Assembly (NCBI GenBank): GCA_029242745.1
Contig: JAQWTI010000053.1
Location: 1 to 64,000, forward strand
From: Acidimicrobiales bacterium
Lineage (GTDB): Bacteria > Actinomycetota > Acidimicrobiia > Acidimicrobiales > MedAcidi-G1
Direction of reading: 5' to 3'
Length of the DNA stretch: 64,000 nt
Shown: piece by piece, positions 20,001-28,563 of the stretch
How positions within the stretch are numbered: the stretch's first letter is position 1
Layout of the letters: the number at the start of each line of letters is the position of its first letter
Notes under the pieces: model-generated
Database searches by the model: none
What the model saw: the letters and a program-made list of their open reading frames with translations, nothing else
What the model was told of the DNA's origin: nothing
Translations under genes and position numbers: made by a program

Positions 20001-20255
20001 GCGTCTGTCGACACGATGACCTCGCATCGTCTGGTAGCGAGGGATTACATCTTTGACGTAACCGGTTAGTAGATGTCCGTGGTGGGGTAGGCCGTTAGCA
20101 AAGGGGGGACCGTCGTAGAACACGTACTCCGAGTTGACTGGTCGGCTGTCAACCGAGGTCTGAAAGGTTCCATCGGCTGCCCAGCGTGCTAGTACACGCT
20201 CTTCAATAGCCGGGAAGTCGGGCCGGCCGGTTTCTGGATAGGGGGATTTACTCAT
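17100..20255 (-). CDS. ileS: Isoleucyl-tRNA synthetase, eukaryote-like type 2
   Basis: A 1051-residue class I synthetase that charges tRNA-Ile. The HxGH signature is HHGH at residues 58-61, and the KMSKS loop reads KLSKKLRNY from residue 608. The YTEP continuation and the context GLPHHGHLL are typical of the eukaryote-like IleRS2 lineage, which is often less sensitive to mupirocin, rather than of the common bacterial IleRS1. There is an editing (CP1) insertion between the two motifs and a tRNA-binding C-terminal region. The ATG at 20255 follows the acyl-CoA ligase by 57 bp; no T-box leader fits in that gap. Confidence 0.95.
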   Translation of the reverse strand: MSKSPYPETGRPDFPAIEERVLARWAADGTFQTSVDSRPVNSEYVFYDGPPFANGLPHHGHLLTGYVKDVIPRYQTMRGHRVDRRFGWDCHGLPAEMEAEKELPVSGRADIIEYGIDRFNAQCRQSVLRFTSEWEKTVTRQARWVDFEDDYKTMDPAYMESVMWAFKQLWEKGLVYEAFRVMPYSWGAETPLSNFEIRLDDATRPRQDPAITVAFDLVPVDSDPGPIRILAWTTTPWTLPSNLALAVGPDVTYSMRADTDGTVLIVGAEAVKRYASQLADTIEIGTCTGSDLVERTYTPLFDFFIDRADAFRILAADFVDANDGTGVVHMAPGFGEDDQLSCEAAGIPIGRVVPVDDQGCFTDDVTPWAGLNVFEANPDIIRYLKEAGRVVRHDTYEHNYPHCWRTDTPIIYKAISSWYVKVTDLRERLLATNAQINWVPDHIRDGRFGMWLDGARDWSISRNRFWGSPIPIWRSDDPAYPRIDVYGSLDEIEQDFGVRPTDLHRPFIDELTRPNPDDPSGRSTMRRVPEVLDCWFESGSMPFAQLHYPFENQKRFEEHFPADFIVEYINQTRGWFYTLHVLATALFDRPAFQNVICHGILLAEDGSKLSKKLRNYTEPSTIFDSQGADALRWYLMSSNIVRGGDLRILDSGVDDVVRQVLLPVWNAYTFFTLYANVDGYQATMRTNSSHVLDRYLLARTRRLVESVQERMDAYDLPGATSEIQGFLDALNNWYIRRSRDRFWAPTADATADGQTVGSDKSDAHDTLYTVLVTLSRVAAPFLPMVTEEIHAGLVDGVSVHLQDWPNAEDLPSDPDLVDRMDRLRDVASTALRLREDYGLRVRLPLPSMTVAGTDSETLADLLDLLIDEVNVKAVSLTNDLESHARLVLRPDGRALGPRLGGDVQAVFAGARSGEYTRNDDGTVTVAGHVLQPTEFDFSVESPDGITAGALGSGDAVVVLDTEVTDELAREGLARDVVRHVQQARRDAELVVTDRIHLAIDGDKAVVDAVRAHENHVAGQVLALEVTYDSLSNLATQVTVEGSELRFSITVG

Positions 20256-20312
20256 GATCGAGGGAATGCTACCGGCGCGGTCCTACCGCATCGGGCGCTT
20301 AACTCAAGTGGG

Positions 20313-21911
20313 TCATTGAGCGCTAGCCCTTTCGCGCAACTGGAACTTGAGTACTTTGCCACTGGCGTTCATGGGTAGATCGTCGACTATCACGACGTGG
20401 CGGGGAACTTTGTAGTTCGCCATGGTATTGCGGCACCATGCCGCAATCTCCTCAGAATTAGGAGTGGCATCGGGTGCAGCGACCAGGAAGGCAGCACCGA
20501 CCTCACCGAGGCGTTCGTCAGGTATGCCGACAACAGCAACCTGAGCGATGGCCGGATGGGTGAGCATCAGTTGCTCCACTTCGGCGGGGTATACGTTAAA
20601 ACCGCCGTTGATGAACATATCTTTCAAACGGTCCGTGATATCGAGGTAGCCATTGGCATCCATTACGCCGATATCACCGGTATGGAGCCAGCCGTCGGCG
20701 TCAATCGCTTCAGCGGTTTGCTCTGGGGCGTCGAGGTATCCGACCATCACGTTGTAGCCCCTTACGGTGACCTCACCGGGTGTTCCGGGAGGACATTCGG
20801 CACCGTCGACGGCGACCACCCGAACCTCGACGTCGTCTATCGCTCGACCGGAGGTGTTGGCGATGATTTGTGGATCATCGTCATGGCGACACATGGTGGC
20901 GATGCCTGATGCCTCGGTAAGGCCGTAGCCAGTGACAACCTTTTCAAAGCCCAGATGGTTGTGCATGTCGTGGATCATCTGGACAGGGATCGCCGCAGCG
21001 CCGGTTACAGCCAAGCGCAGTGATGAGAGGTCTATGGATTGAGCGTCTGGGTGGCTCAGAATTGTTTGGTAAATAGTTGGCGGGCCGGGGAGCATGGTGA
21101 TGCGTTCTTCAGCAATCCTGTGCATGACTGATGGAACATCAAATACCAGATGAGGGACGAGGGTTACGCCTTTCATCAAGCAGGCCAGAATCCCTGAGTT
21201 GAGGCCGAAAGCATGGAAGAACGGGTTGACAACCAGATAGCGGTCACCTTCCTCTAGACCGATTACGTCGCTCCATGACAGAAATGCCCGACAAATCGCT
21301 TCGTGTTGGAGCATCGCGCCCTTGGGTGCACCGGTGGTTCCCGAAGTGAACATGATGTGGCACAAGTCGGTGCCGGAGATTGCGGCTGATCGCGCAGCGC
21401 GGACAGAGTCTTCGACGGTGTCACCGGCAGCTATGAAGTCTTCCCATGGGGTGCTTCCGTCGGGCACCGTTCCCTTAATGACGACCACCTCATCAAGGTT
21501 TGGAAGTAATTGGGTTTGCTGCTTGGACCCGCCGGCGGCTTGGTTGAGGAGAGCTACATAGTCGGTGTCGAGAAAGTCGGTGACTGTAAACAAGATCCGA
21601 GCGGATGATCTCGCTAACAAGTCAATTGCTTCTCTTCCCTTGAACCGGGTGTTGATAGGCACGAGGACAGCACCGACGCAGTGGGCACCGAGAGCCGCCA
21701 CCGCCCAACTTGCCAAGTTTGGCGCCCAGACTGCTATTCGGTCTCCAGGGACGATGTCGCGAGCAATGAAGGCTCGGGCTGCTGCGTGAATCCGGTCGCG
21801 ATACTCGACGTAAGTCCATCTCTGGCTATCTTCGACGAAGGCCTCCCGGTCACCGAAGCGGATAGCGGCGTCATCAATTAGTTCAGGAATAGTGGACCAG
21901 GGGGTTCTCAC
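20313..21911 (-). CDS. Acyl-CoA ligase (AMP-binding, FadD-like)
   Basis: A 532-residue ANL-family enzyme that activates a carboxylate as an acyl-adenylate and transfers it to CoA. The P-loop-like motif FTSGTTGAPKGAM, the A5-type block GYGLTEASG, and the C-terminal LKDMFINGGFNVYP hinge with the late Lys block NASGKVLKFQLR are all present. The start is taken as GTG at 21911 because it overlaps the PhyH stop by four bases (GTGA); a TTG at 21950 is also in frame. It resembles ligases such as FadD3 used in actinobacterial side-chain and ring degradation, but substrate is inferred only at family level. It is coupled to the PhyH-like gene. Confidence 0.88.
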   Translation of the reverse strand: MRTPWSTIPELIDDAAIRFGDREAFVEDSQRWTYVEYRDRIHAAARAFIARDIVPGDRIAVWAPNLASWAVAALGAHCVGAVLVPINTRFKGREAIDLLARSSARILFTVTDFLDTDYVALLNQAAGGSKQQTQLLPNLDEVVVIKGTVPDGSTPWEDFIAAGDTVEDSVRAARSAAISGTDLCHIMFTSGTTGAPKGAMLQHEAICRAFLSWSDVIGLEEGDRYLVVNPFFHAFGLNSGILACLMKGVTLVPHLVFDVPSVMHRIAEERITMLPGPPTIYQTILSHPDAQSIDLSSLRLAVTGAAAIPVQMIHDMHNHLGFEKVVTGYGLTEASGIATMCRHDDDPQIIANTSGRAIDDVEVRVVAVDGAECPPGTPGEVTVRGYNVMVGYLDAPEQTAEAIDADGWLHTGDIGVMDANGYLDITDRLKDMFINGGFNVYPAEVEQLMLTHPAIAQVAVVGIPDERLGEVGAAFLVAAPDATPNSEEIAAWCRNTMANYKVPRHVVIVDDLPMNASGKVLKFQLRERASAQ

Positions 21912-22789
21912 TGTTCCGACCTCATGGTCCGCTTCCAGACCAGAGGGCAACCGGGATGATCAATTACAGGGTCACCGGACCGGATTCCGTCGTGGTCTGA
22001 GTGGTGGTGTGCTTTGGTGGGCGTGCCCGGCCGGATCAGGTGTCGAACTCCATCTCCGCAGTATCGGACTGAAACCGCTCGTCGTCGGCTCGTCGTTGAC
22101 TTATTTGGTCCTGCGCCATGGAGTGTGGCGGCGTGGTGGACAACGACGTCGCCTGGTTCCATGGCGAATCGGACTAATTGCGGGTCATTGTCGGCTACGT
22201 GGGGAATTGGTGTACCAGTGGTTCCGGGGAGAGGGTCGTCGACCACGAACCAGTTGGGCTGGTGAACTAGGCCTGACTTATGGGAACCTCGGAGGTAGGC
22301 CACGGCTCCAGTTTCATTAGTCACTGGATCTAGCGGCACCCAAACTGTGCATATCCGTTCACCTTCGAGGTGGAAGTAACTGAGGTCCTGGTGAAAAGCG
22401 GTGACTTCAATTGTTTCAGGTTCCTTGACCAGTACCGAGTCTTCGTAGAGATGTATACGTTCGGCATTCATCAGAGTGGCAGCAATCACCGGGAGCGGTG
22501 AGGTGGCGGCGAATGCCCTAAACGCTGGCTCGTGCAGCCAGTGATCGACTCCCGATAGGAAGCGGCCTTTACTAACTTGTGCAGGCTCTTGTGCCGTCAC
22601 AATTCTGTGTAAATCTGTCATGTCGGTAGTAGCAGCCGGGTTAGCAATTGTGGTGTCTACTGGCTCAACGAGGCTCTCTATCCAGGTAGTCGGAATGATT
22701 GCCGTTAGGTGGACAACGCCATCACGCCAGAAAGCGGCAACCTCCTCTTCAGTAACCGCTCGGAGTGGCTCAGCCGTGAGGCCTGACAT
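21908..22789 (-). CDS. Phytanoyl-CoA dioxygenase (PhyH) family protein
   Basis: A 293-residue non-haem iron protein. The HxD pair is in FHQDLSYF, the distal His in LHGAGPN, and a downstream Arg (RRRAVSVRY) is placed to hold 2-oxoglutarate. PhyH-family enzymes hydroxylate acyl-CoAs at C2 or small metabolites. The GTGA overlap with the next acyl-CoA ligase suggests the two act on one substrate. Upstream, 11 bp separate it from the repeat-protein gene. Substrate unknown; halogenase activity is unlikely because the HxD aspartate is kept. Confidence 0.85.
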   Translation of the reverse strand: MSGLTAEPLRAVTEEEVAAFWRDGVVHLTAIIPTTWIESLVEPVDTTIANPAATTDMTDLHRIVTAQEPAQVSKGRFLSGVDHWLHEPAFRAFAATSPLPVIAATLMNAERIHLYEDSVLVKEPETIEVTAFHQDLSYFHLEGERICTVWVPLDPVTNETGAVAYLRGSHKSGLVHQPNWFVVDDPLPGTTGTPIPHVADNDPQLVRFAMEPGDVVVHHAATLHGAGPNKSTTSRRRAVSVRYCGDGVRHLIRPGTPTKAHHHSDHDGIRSGDPVIDHPGCPLVWKRTMRSEQ

Positions 22790-22800
22790 AAGGCTGGCTG

Positions 22801-23247
22801 CTACTCCTCTTTTTCAGGAGTAGCACTCGACTCTTCGTCTGGTTCGGGGGTTGTTTCTTCGTCTGGTTCGGGGGTTGTTTCTTCGTCTGGTTCGGGGGTT
22901 GTTTCTTGATCTGGTTCGGGGGTTGTTTCTTGATCTGGTTCGGGGGTTGTTTCTTCGTCTGGTTCGGGGGTTGTTTCTTGATCTGGTTCGGGGGTTGTTT
23001 CTTCGAAAATCTCCTCACCATCGCGCAGACGCTGCCAAAGGTCGACTGCTGAGCGCCAGTTTGAATCGGCCTCTTTAACTGCTTCGCTATCTCCGCGTTT
23101 TTGGACACGTTTGAGCTCGTCGGCAGCTTCGTCTTTAGCCTTAGTGGCCTTGGCTAGTCGTCGCGTTGCAGCCTTATCTGCCTCGGCAGCTTCAGTGCGC
23201 CGGTTGAATAAAAGCAGCGCTTTCTGGGTGTCCTCGTCAACTTTCAT
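22801..23247 (-). CDS. Coiled-coil protein with seven acidic octapeptide repeats
   Basis: A 148-residue protein of unknown function. Residues 1-80 are Lys/Glu/Ala-rich and predicted helical or coiled-coil; residues from about 83 form seven copies of the octapeptide ETTPEPD(E/Q), ending in a short acidic tail (ATPEKEE). It has no signal peptide or membrane segment. ATG at 23247 has GGAGG about four bases upstream. The same DNA is open in another frame (giving PPNQIKKQ repeats), but the acidic frame has the ribosome-binding site and a normal N-terminal domain. It may be a flexible cytoplasmic adaptor; no function can be assigned. Confidence 0.75.
   Translation of the reverse strand: MKVDEDTQKALLLFNRRTEAAEADKAATRRLAKATKAKDEAADELKRVQKRGDSEAVKEADSNWRSAVDLWQRLRDGEEIFEETTPEPDQETTPEPDEETTPEPDQETTPEPDQETTPEPDEETTPEPDEETTPEPDEESSATPEKEE
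22834..23001. repeat. 24-bp tandem repeat, seven units
   Basis: Seven directly adjacent 24-base units of the type ttcgtctggttcgggggttg plus tttc, without spacers. Two unit versions exist; one reads gtc and the other gat-like at the same place, encoding D-E or D-Q. The two base changes are always linked, which indicates whole-unit duplication or conversion rather than independent mutation. The array encodes the octapeptide repeats and keeps frame for any change in copy number. Confidence 0.92.
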
Positions 23248-23340
23248 TTTGCCTCCAGCATCTGGGACCCCATGATCGCCGATTAGTGGGCCAGTCCCAC
23301 CCTCGGAGGGATTCTTGGTTCGACCTCTTCTGCGGGTTTT

Positions 23341-24285
23341 TTATAGCAATGGCCGGACATCCTCACCAAAGGCGGCCAACTGGTCGAGGTACTCCTCGAT
23401 GGTGCGTCCTCGGAACTTGAGGTGAAACACGTTCGCGCCAGTCTCCCGGTCGGCTCGAAGCTCAGCGGCGATGTGATCTGGGCTACCGGTCAACCAAGCG
23501 GGAGGCAAGTGCTCAGGGGGATCACCGATATACGTCCATCCCGGCATGATTCCGACATCGAAACGGTCGTTTGGGCGGTGGGCCTCGTCCGCCGAACGTC
23601 GGATGGTGTCGATGATTTGTGGGTATAGGTCGCGTGATGCGCCCATGGGGATGTAACCGTCGCCGCGTCGACCCGTCCGCTTCCAGGCGGCTACTCCTGA
23701 GCCGCCAATCCAGATAGGTAGGTGGCCACTTGCTGGTCCAGGGGAGATCCCTACATCTTGGTAGGAGTAATTAATGCCTTCGTGGCTGACGTAGGTGTCG
23801 ACGAATGCCCCGCGAACGGCGTCGATGCACTCGTCAAGGATCTTGCCGCGTCGGCTGTAGTCAACGTCAAGGGCAGTGAACTCGCCCTTCACATGGCCGG
23901 CACCTACTCCAAGAATTACTCGGTCGCCGGTGAGGTGGGCGAGTGTGCCAAACGATTTTGCAGTTAGCAGAGGGTGGCGATAGGCGGCGACAAGTACCAC
24001 TGAGAGAAGTCGGATAGACGTAGTCCGGGCACCCAGCCAAGCCAGGGTAGCTACTGGGTCGTACCAGGTTGTCCGCATGCCCTTCGCGTATTCGTCGTCC
24101 GGGATCGCAACGTGATCACACACCCCGATGAAGTCGAGGCCAGCCGCCTCGGCGGCTTGGGCGACACGCAGCAGGTCTCCCGGAGTGGCGTCGTCTTCCC
24201 ACGGATCGGCCAATGTTTTCGTGAGAGTCTGAATTGGGAGTTGGATGCCGTATAGGGCCCCTCCTTCAGGTGTGATGCTCGCCAT
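23341..24285 (-). CDS. LLM-class F420-dependent oxidoreductase
   Basis: A 314-residue luciferase-like protein (TIGR03619-type by overall pattern). Motifs include the N-terminal YGIQLPIQT strand, GLDFIGVCDH with the His of the flavin/F420 pocket, LGVGAGHVKGEF and LPIWIGGSG. The role is hydride transfer with F420 in most actinobacterial relatives. It sits 41 bp downstream of the CitE-like lyase gene and 93 bp upstream of the repeat protein. The particular substrate is unknown. Confidence 0.82.
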   Translation of the reverse strand: MASITPEGGALYGIQLPIQTLTKTLADPWEDDATPGDLLRVAQAAEAAGLDFIGVCDHVAIPDDEYAKGMRTTWYDPVATLAWLGARTTSIRLLSVVLVAAYRHPLLTAKSFGTLAHLTGDRVILGVGAGHVKGEFTALDVDYSRRGKILDECIDAVRGAFVDTYVSHEGINYSYQDVGISPGPASGHLPIWIGGSGVAAWKRTGRRGDGYIPMGASRDLYPQIIDTIRRSADEAHRPNDRFDVGIMPGWTYIGDPPEHLPPAWLTGSPDHIAAELRADRETGANVFHLKFRGRTIEEYLDQLAAFGEDVRPLL

Positions 24286-24326
24286 GGATTTGTGGTCTCC
24301 TGCGTCAATTAGTTTTGACTACTGGT

Positions 24327-25181
24327 TTAGTCCGCTAAAGCCTCGTCTAGTAGGGCCTGAGCCCGACGGGCCACAGGTTCGTCAACCATCTCGCCGTTCA
24401 CGGCAATAGACGCGTTGCCCCGGGCCAGCGCATCGGCATAACTGGTGACTACTTCGGTGGCCCATGCCAGCTCGGCACTCGTAGGGCGGAACGCCTCATT
24501 GGCTATTGGGACCTGGGCGGGGTGTATGCAGAGCTTCCCTGAGAAACCGAGAGAGCGGGCTTCGGTCGCTTCCCTTGTGAACCGGCTGTTGTCGCCAAAG
24601 TCGGTTACCACCATGTCTATGGCTCGAACTCCACCAAGTCGAGCCGCTTGGGCGACCATTGTCCGGGCTATCGCTACCTCGTAGTTGCTCGATGTCCTTA
24701 CACCACCCAAGTCGGCCACATAGTCCTCGGCTCCGAAGTAGCACCATCGGACTCGTGGGTGTGCAGTGACTGCTCGGGCATCGACGACGCCGGCCACAGT
24801 TTCAAGGCCGGCGATGATCTGGAGGGTGGTATGACCGTTTTCATCCAAGGCGGCTACAACAATGTCAACATCAGCGGCTGAGGCCAACTTCGGAACAACC
24901 ACGCCGGAGAGACCTGAAGGTAGTCCATCTTGAATATCCCCACGGAAGTGGACTGTTCTAGGAGCGTTTGTCCGAACAAACACTGGAACTATTCCGACAA
25001 GATTGGCTATTGCGGCTGAGGCGATTTGACGGGCAGCGACCTTGTGGTCAGTTGGTACGGCGTCTTCGAGGTCGATCACCACTGCACTTGGGCCAGATCG
25101 CGGCATCTTGGCTATAACTTCTGCGTGGTTGCCGGGGGCGAACAGCAGGCTACGGATTATTAGGGCGTCGGTGGACGTCAT
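24327..25181 (-). CDS. CoA ester lyase, CitE/HpcH-HpaI family
   Basis: A 284-residue (beta/alpha)8 lyase. RSLLFAPGN near the start, the metal-binding [20 protein letters not shown] and [10 protein letters not shown] are typical of CitE-like, malyl-CoA and citramalyl-CoA lyases, which cleave beta-hydroxy acyl-CoAs using Mg. A stand-alone CitE without citrate lyase alpha and gamma subunits suggests malyl-, citramalyl- or beta-methylmalyl-CoA as substrate. It starts 61 bp after addA and is followed by the LLM oxidoreductase, so it may share an acyl-CoA route with the nearby ligase and PhyH protein. Confidence 0.85.
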   Translation of the reverse strand: MTSTDALIIRSLLFAPGNHAEVIAKMPRSGPSAVVIDLEDAVPTDHKVAARQIASAAIANLVGIVPVFVRTNAPRTVHFRGDIQDGLPSGLSGVVVPKLASAADVDIVVAALDENGHTTLQIIAGLETVAGVVDARAVTAHPRVRWCYFGAEDYVADLGGVRTSSNYEVAIARTMVAQAARLGGVRAIDMVVTDFGDNSRFTREATEARSLGFSGKLCIHPAQVPIANEAFRPTSAELAWATEVVTSYADALARGNASIAVNGEMVDEPVARRAQALLDEALAD

Positions 25182-25242
25182 GGCTGTGACGCTACCGGGC
25201 CTTGGTCGCCGGCTTCCGACTGGCCGGTTTCGGGCCGATTGG

Positions 25243-28200
25243 TTAGCGGCCAGTGATTTCGTGAGCCACTAAGGCCACCTCAGCCATGGCTGCCGCAAGG
25301 TCCTCTATCTCGAGCTCTACGGCGCCTTCTTCGGCGAGAAAGCAGAAGACGACCTGATGAACTGGAAGGCCGGTGCATGTTTGTGCGGCGAGCGCGTAGG
25401 TCGCCCCCTGAAGGCGGTAGCGCTCGACTTTTGAAAGGCGGTCTGTTGTGTCGATAACAGCATCAGTTTTGTAGTCAACGATGACAAGGCCGGGTTCTGG
25501 TGATCGCTCGTCAAGGAAGGCGAGGTCGATAAAGCCCTCAACTACCGGAGCAGCGGGGTCGTCAAAGAGTGGGGCGGCCACGTATAGCTCTCGCCAGTGA
25601 CGTGAGTTTGCTGCTCTCTGGACGACGTCAGATTTCAGAGCAGAACGGATCAGCGATGCGATGAGCGGGGCAGTATCAGCCACTCCCTCATTGACAGCAT
25701 GTTCCTTTGCCAAAAAATCGATGTCGTCAGTGTCGAAAGATGCATGTTCGAGCGCTCCATGGACTGCCCGACCGACTGCGGTGCCGTGTCGCCCGGCTTC
25801 GCCAGGGCGTGCGCGGTCGACTGGTAATTCTGGTGCAACGTGTGCGGCAATCATCGTGGCCGCCAAGGTCTCGCGCCCTGAAGCGGCAGTGATGGTGGCC
25901 CGACGGTTGGACTTCCACTCGTTTCTCTCAGGCCGAACCGGTGGATCTAGGACGACTGGCGCAGGGAGGGGTTTAGAGGTGGCGGTGAGGTGATTGTTGG
26001 CGGGTGCGTTGGTGCCAAGAGCGGCAATCGCAGCGGCAATCTGTCGGGCTGGAGTGGCACCATCTGCTGGCTTCCCATGCTCATCGTCCGAGCGGTAGAG
26101 GGAGACGATGAGGTGGTCGCGGGCCCGGGTGGTGGCAACGTAGAGCAGGCGGAGACGTTCCGCTAGATCGAAGGCACGGCCGGCTTTCTCAGCGGCGGCG
26201 TAGCCGTGTGTCGCTTGTGTCTTTCGGATCTTTGCCTCAGGGTTGCCCTCTGGTCCAAATAGGAGATCGACGTCGGTGCTGGCCGACTTCCCGGCACCTG
26301 AGAGTCCGGAGACGACCGTGATCGGAAATTCAAGCCCCTTTGCACCGTGGATGGTGAGAATACGGACAGCGTCGTCATCTAATTCTGGGAGCACTGTCTC
26401 GGTGACTTGACTGCCATCTTGGGCCTGTTGGAGAGACCAGTCGACGAAAGCCCGGATTGAGCCTCCACTGGCCTCAGCGAATGCCCGAGCCTGATCGGTG
26501 AGGAGTCGGACCCGCCGCCAGACCTCTCGTGGGCGCGTGGTGGCAGTCGCCAACTCCAGGACTCGTCGTTCTGTTATCAGGCGTTCCAGGATTGCGCTGG
26601 GACCTTGGTGATGACGAGTTCGGTGGAGTTCACCGAGCCACGCAAGGCCGGTGGCCACTGGGTTGTCGCTTGGGATGTTTGAGAGTGGCGGATCCTGATG
26701 GTTCCAGGAACCACCAAACTTAAGACGCCAGCGGGCGAGATCGTCGTCGCCGCAGCCGAGGTATGGGGTCCGAAGGGCATGCACGATTGCTAGATCATCG
26801 AGAGGGTCATCGATGGCACGCAGGATCAACAGGAGATCACGGATCTCGGGAGTGCCAAACAACAGAGAGCTGGATTCGGCCCGGTAGGGGATACCGACCT
26901 CATCGAGAGCGTTTTCAAGATCGAGGAGTGAGGTACGCGAGGGAATGAGGACCGCAATGTCAGCGAAGGTACAGGCCCGCTCACCGCCGTCACTGGCCTC
27001 AACTGTCCAACCTTCGGCTACGGCTGTTTTGATAGCAGTGGCGACGTCAGTGGCTTCAAGGGCGCGTAGATCGGCCGCTTTGAGGTCATTGTGAGCAGAT
27101 GCTCCGAGCAGGGTCACGGGTGATCCGATGGAAGGAGTAGACCGTCGGCCGACCAGTGGGACATATTCTGGTTGGCCGTCGTTGGCTTCAATGAGGGTGC
27201 TGAAAACGGCGTTGATCCAGTTGATTACCTCGGTGGTGGTCCGGAAGTTCTCGGTGAGGGCGACTGCTGTGGTGGGTAGTGAGCGTCGTGCCTTGAGGTA
27301 CAGGGCAATGTCGGCTCGGCGGAATCGGTAGATCGACTGCTTTGGATCACCGACCATGAATACGGAACCACCTGCAGGTGATACCTCGTCGAGTGGCGCA
27401 GCAGGCCGTGAGACGGGATCGGCGATCATTAGAGCAAGTTCGAGTTGGACCGGATCGGTGTCCTGGAACTCATCAAGCAGGATGGCCTGATACCGCTCGT
27501 TCAGTGAAGCCCGGACCTCTGGCCCTGCGTCTGGATCAGCGAGGAGATCCCGTGCGTCAACGAGGAGGTCGTGGAAGGTTAGAACTCCGGCGTGTCTGCG
27601 TTCTTCCGCAGCAGTTCGCGTTCCTACGATCAGTTCGTGGAGCAGGCGCTGGAGGACCTGATCCGAGACGTCGATGAGGGTGGTGTCCCAGGTCTCGATG
27701 GCCACTTTCTTAGCGGCAATGATCTCATCTTTTGTTTCGCCCCAAACGGCGACGGCACCCGGATTACCGAACGTCAGCGTTGAGCGGCCCCGTTTACTCT
27801 GTAGTAGCGCCAACATGGCGAAGTCGTCTGTTATCGAAGTCAACTCAGCCTGGAGTGCTTCCACGGCATCCAGACGAATTTGGAGTTTGTCGTCGGCGGG
27901 AAGGTCACCTCGTTGGAAGATGGTGATGGCGGCAAGGGCTTCAAGGAGTGAGCCAATTTTGACGGCAGGTTCTGGAGGTGGGTGCTTTGCCACTGAGAGT
28001 AAGTCCCAGTTCTCGTCAAGTTTTTTGGCAAGGTCGCGGAGGTGGTCAAGGGTGATATCAAGATCGGCAGCGAGCAGCAGGGTGTGTGATAGTGCCGGGT
28101 CGTCGAGGAGGCGGTGTTCAAGGTTGTTCCAGCGGTCGTCAAAGGTGAGACGACTGGTGACCTCATCGAGGAGTTCGAAGGTTGGCGGCAGGCCGGCTTC

Positions 28201-28563
28201 GAGTGGGTGCTCGGCAAGAATGCGACGGGCGAAGCCGTGGAGAGTGGAGATCGCGGCAAGATCGACATCAGCGAGCGCTTGTTCGGCAAGGAGTCGGTTA
28301 TTCCCATCAGTCTCGGAGCGAGCGACAGCCTCGAGGGACAGTCTGAATCGGTCGCGGAGTTCCGTTGCTGCACGTTCGGTGAAGGTGATTGCAACGATGG
28401 CCTCAACGGGCATCTCGCGATCCAGCACAAGCGCGACCATTCGTCCGACGAGGGCAGTGGTCTTGCCTGTCCCGGCTCCGGCCTCGACGAAGAGGTTCTC
28501 GGTGAGGTCCGTTGCAATCTGCTCGCGGGCGGGTTGATCAGCGGGGCGTCCGGTCCGGGTCAT
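25243..28563 (-). CDS. addA: AddA-like helicase-nuclease subunit
   Basis: A 1106-residue UvrD-type DNA helicase with nuclease domain, the active motor of a recombination-initiating helicase-nuclease. Walker A GAGTGKTT is at 29-36, followed by [14 protein letters not shown], Walker [38 protein letters not shown] and [11 protein letters not shown]-terminal PD-(D/E)xK block IVDYKTDAV provides the nuclease. It overlaps addB by ATGA, as expected for AddAB. The function is double-strand break end resection to a Chi-like site for RecA loading. RecB identity is unlikely because a RecC/RecD partner is absent and the partner is AddB-like. Confidence 0.9.
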   Translation of the reverse strand: MTRTGRPADQPAREQIATDLTENLFVEAGAGTGKTTALVGRMVALVLDREMPVEAIVAITFTERAATELRDRFRLSLEAVARSETDGNNRLLAEQALADVDLAAISTLHGFARRILAEHPLEAGLPPTFELLDEVTSRLTFDDRWNNLEHRLLDDPALSHTLLLAADLDITLDHLRDLAKKLDENWDLLSVAKHPPPEPAVKIGSLLEALAAITIFQRGDLPADDKLQIRLDAVEALQAELTSITDDFAMLALLQSKRGRSTLTFGNPGAVAVWGETKDEIIAAKKVAIETWDTTLIDVSDQVLQRLLHELIVGTRTAAEERRHAGVLTFHDLLVDARDLLADPDAGPEVRASLNERYQAILLDEFQDTDPVQLELALMIADPVSRPAAPLDEVSPAGGSVFMVGDPKQSIYRFRRADIALYLKARRSLPTTAVALTENFRTTTEVINWINAVFSTLIEANDGQPEYVPLVGRRSTPSIGSPVTLLGASAHNDLKAADLRALEATDVATAIKTAVAEGWTVEASDGGERACTFADIAVLIPSRTSLLDLENALDEVGIPYRAESSSLLFGTPEIRDLLLILRAIDDPLDDLAIVHALRTPYLGCGDDDLARWRLKFGGSWNHQDPPLSNIPSDNPVATGLAWLGELHRTRHHQGPSAILERLITERRVLELATATTRPREVWRRVRLLTDQARAFAEASGGSIRAFVDWSLQQAQDGSQVTETVLPELDDDAVRILTIHGAKGLEFPITVVSGLSGAGKSASTDVDLLFGPEGNPEAKIRKTQATHGYAAAEKAGRAFDLAERLRLLYVATTRARDHLIVSLYRSDDEHGKPADGATPARQIAAAIAALGTNAPANNHLTATSKPLPAPVVLDPPVRPERNEWKSNRRATITAASGRETLAATMIAAHVAPELPVDRARPGEAGRHGTAVGRAVHGALEHASFDTDDIDFLAKEHAVNEGVADTAPLIASLIRSALKSDVVQRAANSRHWRELYVAAPLFDDPAAPVVEGFIDLAFLDERSPEPGLVIVDYKTDAVIDTTDRLSKVERYRLQGATYALAAQTCTGLPVHQVVFCFLAEEGAVELEIEDLAAAMAEVALVAHEITGR

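Noticed and set aside
20256-20312. T-box leader of ileS
   Set aside because: The 57-bp gap is too short for a T-box and lacks its conserved sequence.
22834-23001. Possible CRISPR array
   Set aside because: Units are directly adjacent without spacers and encode a protein repeat.
22770-23108. A second open frame over the repeat array (PPNQIKKQ repeats)
   Set aside because: Open because 24-base units have no stop in any phase. The frame at 22801-23247 has the ribosome-binding site and a normal N-terminal domain.
23248-23340. Terminator after the LLM gene
   Set aside because: A CCCT/AGGG stem is present but there is no U-run after it on the transcribed strand.
27674-28537. A 287-codon open frame on the plus strand over addA
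   Set aside because: It is the complementary frame of a long, well-conserved addA coding region, with Arg/Ser-rich shadow sequence and no family motif or ribosome-binding site.
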